The notes beneath the pieces are model-generated. The model did no database searches. It saw only the letters and a list, made by a program, of their open reading frames with translations, and was not told the origin of the DNA. Both the position numbers and the translations under genes were made by a program. A stretch of DNA of 6,414 nucleotides from an archaeon (lineage in GTDB: Archaea > Aenigmatarchaeota > Aenigmatarchaeia > GW2011-AR5 > GCA-2688965), in the NCBI GenBank assembly GCA_002688965.1, contig NZEE01000076.1, forward strand, positions 1-6,414, given 5' to 3'. Positions within the stretch are counted from its first letter, which is position 1; each line of letters starts with the position of its first letter. Below, one piece after another: positions 1 to 5,113 of this stretch.

Positions 1-373
1 CATATATGTACATCTCTGCCGTATAATCCTTGTAATATGAATGTCTACCACTAACAGGATCAATTATTGTGTCCATCCAAGTTTCAAATGTTCTTCTTTC
101 CCACATATCTTTTCCAAGATAGAAGGTTAGTGTTACCTCAGAAGAGTACAAAGACTCATAAGGTATCTCTCTCATCGGTCCAGCGGCACTTTTGTCTGGT
201 GTAGAAGCAAGTGACCTACCCGGCACCACACAAGAACTACACATTAAACTTAATCTGCCACCCAATGCCATATCAAATGCACCCATAACACCAGAAAACT
301 CTATTAAATATTTATTCGGTGTAAAAACACCGAATTTTTTAATATTTGTTATCATTCTATCTATTCTTGGCAT
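1..373 (-). CDS. Tail tube / gp54-type protein, partial
   Basis: This is a leftward gene that I read by hand from the reverse strand. It starts at the ATG at 373-371 and stays open for 124 codons to the window edge, so the C-terminus is missing. The protein begins MPRIDRMITNIKKFGVFTPN. About residues 49-53 read VVPGR, followed by a GPMREIPYESLY stretch, a hydrophobic beta strand (VTLTFYLG), then WERRTFETWMD and SYYKDY. This order (Pro-Gly-Arg loop, Pro-Tyr-Glu, beta strand, aromatic helix, Tyr-Tyr-Lys-Asp-Tyr) is typical of the tail-tube fold shared in T4-like phages by gp19 and the N-terminal part of gp54, the tube initiator. Which of the two it is cannot be decided without the C-terminus: gp54 is much longer than gp19. 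An AAGAAG purine run lies upstream of the start as a weak ribosome site, and a TATAAATA late promoter lies 22 bases upstream of it. A hairpin-forming inverted repeat falls within codons 12-20. Confidence 0.8.
   Translation of the reverse strand, partial: MPRIDRMITNIKKFGVFTPNKYLIEFSGVMGAFDMALGGRLSLMCSSCVVPGRSLASTPDKSAAGPMREIPYESLYSSEVTLTFYLGKDMWERRTFETWMDTIIDPVSGRHSYYKDYTAEMYIY
314..340 (+). terminator. Terminator-like hairpin inside the antisense gene
   Basis: ATTCGGTGT (314-322) and ACACCGAAT (327-335) are perfect 9-base inverted repeats around an AAAA loop. On the + strand they are followed by T residues to 340, with six Ts at 335-340. This is the textbook form of a Rho-independent terminator for rightward transcripts. 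It lies entirely inside the leftward tail-tube-like gene, so it would act on transcripts antisense to that gene. In the sense mRNA the same bases form a hairpin with a U-rich loop, 33-59 bases after the start codon, but without a U tail. The structure is seen directly; function as a terminator is inferred. Confidence 0.5.
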
Positions 374-394
374 ATATATTCTTCTTCTTATTAG

Positions 395-402
395 TATTTA
401 TA
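395..402 (-). promoter_or_regulatory. T4-type late promoter (TATAAATA)
   Basis: The + strand reads TATTTATA here, which is TATAAATA on the reverse strand and an exact match to the T4 late promoter -10 element recognised by the phage sigma factor gp55. It sits in the 33-base gap between the stop of the basic phage protein (407) and the start of the tail-tube-like gene (373). Transcription would begin near 389 and leave a leader of about 16 bases containing the AAGAAG purine run. Position and exact match support it; the start site is inferred. Confidence 0.75.
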
Positions 403-406
403 ATGA

Positions 407-1012
407 CTAGATAAAACTATCTATACTGTCTTTCCATACTTTTCTTTTATTTGCTTTCCTAAATCTCTCTGTCGGTAGGTTTATTGCTATACCCCAATCA
501 GCAGGAGGCACGAATAGCATCTCTGATTTAATTCTTCTTCTAAGATATTTCTTAAAGCATGGTTTAAAATACCTAAATTTCTTAAAACTTTTAAGTATAT
601 CATATGTCAATTTTATTCTAGTGGTGTTGTCAAATTTTTCATTGTTGGTTATGTCTAATAATCTATTAAACAATATCTGTCTATATTTTGGAGGTAGATA
701 ATGAAGGTTTAAACCTGTTATATATTTTCTATTAAATGTGATTGTAATAATTAAAGGGAAGGTGTCATAGTATGGTAGTTTATTCCTACCTTTAGGTAAA
801 TACCTAAACATGTACATTTTACCCACTCTTCTCGTTTTAGGGCCTGCTTCTTGAAGACCTTCGACCACATCATTGAAACCCAATTTGGTTCCTTTAACTA
901 GTTTATTCACATTTCTTTTAAACCATTTCAAAGCATTGCTATCTGCAAGACTTACACCATCAAGATCTCTTAAAACTCTTAATATAGAAAATGGGTTTTC
1001 TTTTTTTGCCAT
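407..1012 (-). CDS. Basic conserved T4-like phage protein, possibly gp2 (DNA end protector)
   Basis: A 201-residue leftward gene directly after gp4. Its ATG overlaps the gp4 stop codon by one base (TAATG), so translation is probably coupled. The protein is strongly basic, with Lys/Arg far outnumbering Asp/Glu, especially around residues 143-165 (a KKFRYFKPCFKKYLRRR run). That fits contact with nucleic acid. Other marked segments are GKMYMFRYLPKG (64-75), LPYYDTFPL (79-87), GLNLHYLPPKYR (100-111) and VPPADWGIAINLP (168-180). I see no signal peptide or membrane segment. The pattern looks like a conserved T4-like virion or head protein. In T4, gene 2 is the neighbour of gene 4 and encodes a protein that guards packaged DNA ends against RecBCD, so gp2 is the best guess by position and charge. 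T4 gp2 is longer (about 270 residues), and I cannot confirm homology by eye. Confidence 0.8.
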   Translation of the reverse strand: MAKKENPFSILRVLRDLDGVSLADSNALKWFKRNVNKLVKGTKLGFNDVVEGLQEAGPKTRRVGKMYMFRYLPKGRNKLPYYDTFPLIITITFNRKYITGLNLHYLPPKYRQILFNRLLDITNNEKFDNTTRIKLTYDILKSFKKFRYFKPCFKKYLRRRIKSEMLFVPPADWGIAINLPTERFRKANKRKVWKDSIDSFI

Positions 1013-1479
1013 TATTTTTTCTTCTTTTTATTACTCTTCTTTTTTTTAATAAAAAGATGATCCTCTGTTAGTATTTTAAACTTCCATCCTCTATTTTCAG
1101 CAAACTCTTCTGCTGCCTTCCATTTTGCACTATTTACTCCCCATCTCATAACTTCTGTTATGTACCTTCTTGTGGGTTTCTCTTTCTTTTTTGGTTCTTT
1201 ACACTGTGCTTTAGGTTTAACTTCTATCAGTGTAACTTCTTTAAATCCTCTTTTATTTAAACTTTCTACTATAAAATCAACAAAATATCGGTGCCATTTA
1301 CTATCTTTAGGCGATATGTACGGTACAACAACTTCTTCTGAACCCCAAGAAAGAACAGATTCATTATTATCACAAAACACCATAAACCGTCTTTCCCATA
1401 ACGACCTATAAATTACCTTTGTAGGATTACCTAAATATTTGGAAGGATTTTTTGGTTTGTATTTTCCTTTATACGACAT
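1012..1479 (-). CDS. 4: Head completion protein gp4 (nuclease-like fold)
   Basis: A 155-residue leftward gene, close to the roughly 150 residues of T4 gp4 (also called gp50/65). The start MSYKGKYKPKNPSKYLGNP followed by YRSLWERRFMVFCD (24-37) is characteristic of this family, which completes the head before tail attachment and is related to TnsA-like, restriction-enzyme-fold nucleases. The expected PD-(D/E)xK core is visible: Glu29 in the first helix, Asp68 in RYFVDF, and Glu86-Val-Lys88 in LIEVKPK. The C-terminus ends in a Lys-rich tail (KKKKSNKKKKK, 145-155) that could bind DNA. The gene is the first of the leftward operon. Its start at 1479 is preceded by AAAGG (minus strand, bases 1492-1488) and by a late promoter. 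The next gene overlaps its stop by one base. Identity is clear; nuclease activity in this phage is inferred from the residues. Confidence 0.9.
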   Translation of the reverse strand: MSYKGKYKPKNPSKYLGNPTKVIYRSLWERRFMVFCDNNESVLSWGSEEVVVPYISPKDSKWHRYFVDFIVESLNKRGFKEVTLIEVKPKAQCKEPKKKEKPTRRYITEVMRWGVNSAKWKAAEEFAENRGWKFKILTEDHLFIKKKKSNKKKKK

Positions 1480-1491
1480 ATTCAGAACCTT

Positions 1492-1499
1492 TATAAATA
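1492..1499 (+). promoter_or_regulatory. T4-type late promoter for the rightward operon
   Basis: TATAAATA is an exact match to the T4 late -10 element, 61 bases upstream of the gp48 start. The predicted start near 1505 gives a leader of about 55 bases. Together with the opposed copy at 1498-1505 it forms the perfect palindrome TATAAATATTTATA (1492-1505). Two near-matches, TATACATA, follow at 1502-1509 and 1522-1529 and could act as secondary starts. Confidence 0.75.
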
Positions 1500-1505
1500 T
1501 TTATA
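1498..1505 (-). promoter_or_regulatory. T4-type late promoter for the leftward operon
   Basis: Reading leftward, bases 1505 to 1498 are TATAAATA, an exact match to the T4 late -10 element. With the usual 6-base spacing, transcription would start near 1492, about 13 bases before the gp4 start codon. The AAAGG ribosome site (1492-1488) would then lie at the very 5' end of the mRNA. The element overlaps the rightward copy at 1492-1499 by two bases. Confidence 0.75.
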
Positions 1506-1548
1506 CATACGGTGTATGATGTATACATAAAAGAAGAGGTTAAAAAAA

Positions 1549-1553
1549 AGGAG
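1549..1553 (+). promoter_or_regulatory. Ribosome binding site of gp48
   Basis: AGGAG, within an AAGGAGA context, ends 7 bases before the ATG at 1561. It is the strongest Shine-Dalgarno match in the window and fixes the gp48 start. It follows an A-rich run (1542-1549). Confidence 0.85.
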
Positions 1554-1560
1554 AACTACT

Positions 1561-2676
1561 ATGACAGTTGCTGCCGTAGGAGGCCAAAACCCCGATCCAA
1601 CTGGTGCGGGTGAACTTTTCGAAGATTTCAAATCTGGGGTGGATATTGCAACCGCAGGGGCTCTGGCAGGTTCAGGCAACTTCAATAACCTAAACGATTC
1701 TACAGGCACTGTAATAGTTTTTCCAGAAACAATGCATAACGACCCTCAATATGGTCATATTATCCATTTTGACATCTATAATAAAAAAAGACCAGCCATC
1801 TTCAAAGATACAACAACCACCACATCATCTGGTGAGGTTGCTACTGCGAAACAGCAAATACAAGCGACAAGTGTTGATATATCAGCAGGTTCACGGGAAC
1901 AAATGCTTCAACAGATCGATCAAGCAACGCGGCCATTGGCATCAGTGCTGCAATCGGAGGTTACTTCCACGGAAAGGATAGGTCAAGCAACAGAAGAATC
2001 TCTAGATAAAATTACTTTATACATGCCTAAAGGTATACGAAATGCCGACTCTATAAATTATTCTGATGTTGATTTTGGTTTAATTAAAGGAGCAATGGAG
2101 GGCAACGTTGCAGCACTCGTCCCCGGCCTGGCACAAAAGATGGCAGGATTTGTTGATGGTCTTGCTGAAATCACCTCTACAGAGTTAAACACCGCACAAG
2201 CAATGTCAAGTTGGTCTGGTGCATATAGAAATCCAAGAAAAGAACAACTATTTGAAGGTGTTGGATTAAGAAATTTTGATTTTACCTTTAATTTATTCCC
2301 CAAATCTGAAAAAGAATCTCTGGATGTTATGCGTATGATTAAATTGTTTAGATTTCATGCATATCCAGAGATAGTACCAAATATGGCATTTTTTAGGGTT
2401 CCATCTGAGTTTCAAATAACATATATTGATCTCAAATATCCAACCAGTAATCCACTTCAAGATGTGTTTGGTGGTGGAGATGATAATATTACAGCAAAAG
2501 AAAATGCATGGTTACATAAAATAGCAAGGTGTGCACTAACAAATGTTACTACTGAATATTTTCCAATGGATTCTTTATCAACATTCAGGACTGGTGCACC
2601 CACCATGGTTAACTTATCTCTTACTTTTACTGAATTAGAAGTAATAAGTAGAAATCACGTTAGAGCAGGATATTAA
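1561..2676 (+). CDS. 48: Baseplate tail tube cap gp48
   Basis: A 371-residue protein, against 364 in T4 gp48, which sits on top of the baseplate hub and starts tail tube assembly together with gp54. The N-terminal 45 residues are rich in Gly, Ala and Asn. VIVFPETMHNDPQYGHIIHF (51-70) looks like the opening strand of a tube-type domain. Residues about 90-150 are Gln/Ser/Ala-rich and probably helical. The C-terminal tube-fold segment is the best marker: NPRKEQLFEGVGLRNFDFTF (224-243), LFPKSEKES (245-253), FRVPSEFQITYI (278-289), then LTNVTTEYFP (326-335) and VNLSLTFTELEVI (350-362). It is the first gene of the rightward operon, with a strong ribosome site and a late promoter upstream. It ends in TAATAA, and gp53 starts 8 bases after the first stop. 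The N-terminal two thirds is distinctly more GC-rich than the C-terminal part. Confidence 0.85.
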   Translation: MTVAAVGGQNPDPTGAGELFEDFKSGVDIATAGALAGSGNFNNLNDSTGTVIVFPETMHNDPQYGHIIHFDIYNKKRPAIFKDTTTTTSSGEVATAKQQIQATSVDISAGSREQMLQQIDQATRPLASVLQSEVTSTERIGQATEESLDKITLYMPKGIRNADSINYSDVDFGLIKGAMEGNVAALVPGLAQKMAGFVDGLAEITSTELNTAQAMSSWSGAYRNPRKEQLFEGVGLRNFDFTFNLFPKSEKESLDVMRMIKLFRFHAYPEIVPNMAFFRVPSEFQITYIDLKYPTSNPLQDVFGGGDDNITAKENAWLHKIARCALTNVTTEYFPMDSLSTFRTGAPTMVNLSLTFTELEVISRNHVRAGY

Positions 2677-2684
2677 TAATAGAA

Positions 2685-3605
2685 ATGTCATATTTTAGTA
2701 AATTTCCACAAATACGGTATTCTTTTGATAATGGTAAAACTAATAAAATTGCTATTGATATTTTAAAAAGAGTTGGTTTTAGAGACTATCTTAAAGACAA
2801 TATTGGTTTTTTTATAGAATACAATGTAAAAGATGGCGACACACCAGAAATGGTTGCACATAAGATGTATGGAAGTTCTGAACTTCATTGGATAGTACTC
2901 CTTTTTAATGAAATTGTTAACCCATTTTATGATTGGCCGATGTCTACCAGAAAATTAGAGTCGTTTATTAAAAAGAGATATCCAGGCAGTGCGTTCTTTT
3001 TAACAGATGAAAGTGGTGGAACAGGAACATTTGCAAATGTCCATTTTGAAAAAAACTGGACAGTGTTGGGTGTTAATGGTAATACATATGACGATTTACA
3101 GTCAGCAGTCTATGGACAAACAAATGCCGCATTGGTGTATAAATGGGACAAGTCTTTGTCAAAACTGGAAGTAACTGATATTTCTGGTGATTTTTCTACT
3201 GGTGATTTTATTGTTGCAATAGGCACTTCTGCTGACGGTTCAACCTATAATGTCGGTGCACATCTTTCTAGGGTAGTGGACTTAAATTATTCCGCAGTTC
3301 ATCATTTTGAAAACACTATAGACAATACTATATTAAACCCTCTTGGCGCTCCACCTACAGGTGGTACTGGAGAACAAATACTTGTTGGTCGCACTGGTGG
3401 TGCTGGTGCTTACTCTTCTTCTGCTGTGACTTATGATGATACTGTATTACAAAACTATGTTGCAGATACCTACAGTGGTTTTGCTGTAACTAATTATGAA
3501 TATGAAACAGAACAAAATGAAAACTTCAGAACAATAAAGTTAATTAAACCCGAACACATACAAAGAATAACCAGTGAATTTGAAAACTTGATGAGAGGTG
3601 GTTAG
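2685..3605 (+). CDS. 53: Baseplate wedge protein gp53, with extra domain
   Basis: A 306-residue protein of the phage gp53 family, a wedge component of the contractile-tail baseplate. Residues 38-100 hold the diagnostic part: DNIGFFIEYNVKDGDTPEMV, then AHKMYG (58-63), LHWIVLLFN (67-75), NPFYDWPMS (79-87) and IKKRY (95-99). The GDTPEMVAHKMYG piece resembles the start of a LysM domain, a fold known in gp53. T4 gp53 has only 196 residues. The excess here lies between about 104 and 270, a Gly/Thr/Asp-rich beta-type stretch. The C-terminus, FRTIKLIKPEHIQRITSEFE (281-300), returns to the family pattern. The gene follows gp48 after 8 bases with no clear Shine-Dalgarno sequence, which suggests coupling to gp48. 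Its stop overlaps the next start by one base. Confidence 0.85.
   Translation: MSYFSKFPQIRYSFDNGKTNKIAIDILKRVGFRDYLKDNIGFFIEYNVKDGDTPEMVAHKMYGSSELHWIVLLFNEIVNPFYDWPMSTRKLESFIKKRYPGSAFFLTDESGGTGTFANVHFEKNWTVLGVNGNTYDDLQSAVYGQTNAALVYKWDKSLSKLEVTDISGDFSTGDFIVAIGTSADGSTYNVGAHLSRVVDLNYSAVHHFENTIDNTILNPLGAPPTGGTGEQILVGRTGGAGAYSSSAVTYDDTVLQNYVADTYSGFAVTNYEYETEQNENFRTIKLIKPEHIQRITSEFENLMRGG
3595..3598 (+). promoter_or_regulatory. Ribosome binding site deciding a GTG start
   Basis: GAGG, within AGAGGTGG in the last codons of gp53, lies 6 bases before the GTG at 3605. It supports this GTG as the true start of the hub gene. The gp53 stop and the GTG share one base (TAGTG). Confidence 0.7.
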
Positions 3606-5113
3606 TGTCTGATTATACGAAATTAAATGATATTGATATTGAGGATATACAGATCCGACGCATCGGTGCTCAGCCGGCTGGCTCAGCACGAAGCATAAAG
3701 AATATTGTTAAACACGTAAGCATATATGAAGACATACATTCTCCCTTTATAACTGGTTACATGTATGTTTCAGATGCAATGGGTTTTCGTTCCAGTTATC
3801 CAATTTTGGGACAAGAATTTATCATGATCATATTTAAAACGCCTGGTTCACAAAGAATCACCACCTACAACCCCACTGGTACTGATGAACACTGGTACGC
3901 GATTACTTCTATCTCCGATAGAACAAAGGCAGTGGGTGATCGAGGTGAAATGTATAGGATAAACTTTACATCTGTTATGTCCTTCCAAGATGTGCAATCG
4001 CGACTGAAACAACCCAGTGATATTAGTCTTGGCCCAATTCCAATTTCAGAAATGGCCCGCCTAATAGAGAACACTTATCTTAGGGGCTCCTACCGACCGG
4101 ATAATGCGCCGCCGTTACTAGCAGCAGAGTTTTTTGATGTTGAGGAAACTAAAAACAGTTATAAATTTGTTTATCCAAATTTAAAACCAACTGATATTCT
4201 ACGATGGTTATCAACAATGGCTATGTCTAAAGATCCACCACACCATGCTAACTATTCTTTTTGGCAGTCACTTGATGGGCGATTTCACTTTAGATCCTTA
4301 GGATCATTAGCAGAACAAGATAAAACCAAAACCTACTATTTAAGTCCTTCTGGACTTCGTACAAGTTTAGAGGAACAAAGACATATTATACAAGATTATG
4401 AACTGAGTAAAGATTTTACTGTTATGGAAGATGCTTTTAATGGTCTTTATGGCTCTACTTTACACACTCATGATATAACCACCAAAGAGGTATCTTCTGT
4501 AGTATGGGTGTATGATACTGACTCATTTTCAGAAACTGGTCATGTTGAGCCCAACAGCGTGAATGATATACCGTCTTCTGAACTCTACACGGAGTGGAGG
4601 GAGAACAACCCACAAAGTGGTGCGTATATAAGTGGCCCAGAATATTTTAAACCAAAACAAAGTGATGCATTTGCTGATGACATTTATGTAACAGAGGTGC
4701 CCACTATTAAATATAACATAGTGGCTGGTTTTAATAACTCTGATCCAGAAGAATGGTTTCAAAAAAGAAAATCCTCAATGGGTTTTTGGGGAAACAGTGT
4801 GGTCAATATAAGAGTTGCAGGTGATTCCACACTTAGAGTGGGCCAAGTAGTAGAGATAAAAATACCTAGAACCGATCCGAGAATAACAATTGCTGAGGAT
4901 CCATATGATAGACTTGAGAGTGGTAGATATTTAATTACTAGTGTCAGACACGTTATCGTTAGTACAGATGTGCCTGATTACACATGTCAATTAGAACTGT
5001 CTAGAGATTCTCTTCCGTCTAAAGTACAGCCCATAGTTATGCCTCCTTTACATGATGTTGTGCGAAAGTTAAATAACGAACAGACAACACAAGAGAGAGA
5101 TTTTCTAGTATGA
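3605..5113 (+). CDS. gp27-like baseplate hub protein
   Basis: A 502-residue protein with a GTG start. The N-terminal part, NIVKHVSIYEDIHSPFITGY (33-52) with MYVSDAMG (53-60), reads like the first barrel of a gp27 or phage-D-type hub. The middle has NLKPTDILRWLSTMAM (192-207), YSFWQSLDGRFHFRSL (217-232) and IIQDYELSKDF (261-271). The end, VNIRVAGDSTLRVGQVVEIK (400-419) and ESGRYLITSVRHVI (438-451) followed by YTCQLELSRDS (459-469), is the strongest sign. This 'Gly-Asp-Ser, low-affinity barrel, Gly-Arg-Tyr-Leu-Ile, His, Arg-Asp' pattern recurs in hub proteins that hold the spike. T4 gp27 has 391 residues, so this one is about 110 longer. Its stop overlaps the gp5 start (ATGA), which fits the known gp27-gp5 partnership, fused in VgrG of type VI secretion. 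Hub function is well supported by pattern and position; direct orthology to gp27 is not proven. Confidence 0.75.
   Translation: MSDYTKLNDIDIEDIQIRRIGAQPAGSARSIKNIVKHVSIYEDIHSPFITGYMYVSDAMGFRSSYPILGQEFIMIIFKTPGSQRITTYNPTGTDEHWYAITSISDRTKAVGDRGEMYRINFTSVMSFQDVQSRLKQPSDISLGPIPISEMARLIENTYLRGSYRPDNAPPLLAAEFFDVEETKNSYKFVYPNLKPTDILRWLSTMAMSKDPPHHANYSFWQSLDGRFHFRSLGSLAEQDKTKTYYLSPSGLRTSLEEQRHIIQDYELSKDFTVMEDAFNGLYGSTLHTHDITTKEVSSVVWVYDTDSFSETGHVEPNSVNDIPSSELYTEWRENNPQSGAYISGPEYFKPKQSDAFADDIYVTEVPTIKYNIVAGFNNSDPEEWFQKRKSSMGFWGNSVVNIRVAGDSTLRVGQVVEIKIPRTDPRITIAEDPYDRLESGRYLITSVRHVIVSTDVPDYTCQLELSRDSLPSKVQPIVMPPLHDVVRKLNNEQTTQERDFLV

Noticed and set aside
192..410. Rightward open frame of 72 codons at the left end
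   Set aside because: It is antisense to the leftward tail-tube-like gene, whose translation shows clear family motifs, and it has no ribosome site or recognisable product.
791..808. Inverted repeat TTTAGGTA-AA-TACCTAAA
   Set aside because: It is a perfect 8-base repeat, but AT-rich, with a 2-base spacer, inside the basic phage protein gene and without a T-tract. Chance or coding constraint explains it as well as function does.
1160..1411. Rightward open frame opposite gp4
   Set aside because: It lies wholly antisense to gp4, which is clearly the real gene from its family motifs.
1491..1709. Leftward open frame over the divergent promoter and the gp48 start
   Set aside because: It covers the promoter palindrome and the strong gp48 ribosome site on the other strand. 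The apparent hydrophobic C-terminus is only the translation of AT-rich promoter DNA.
3666..3689. GC-rich patch with GCTCAGC twice and the palindrome CAGCCGGCTG
   Set aside because: It lies in codons for an Ala/Gly-rich turn (GAQPAGSA) of the hub protein. It stands out from the AT-rich background, but the repeats are short and no target-site or element structure surrounds them.
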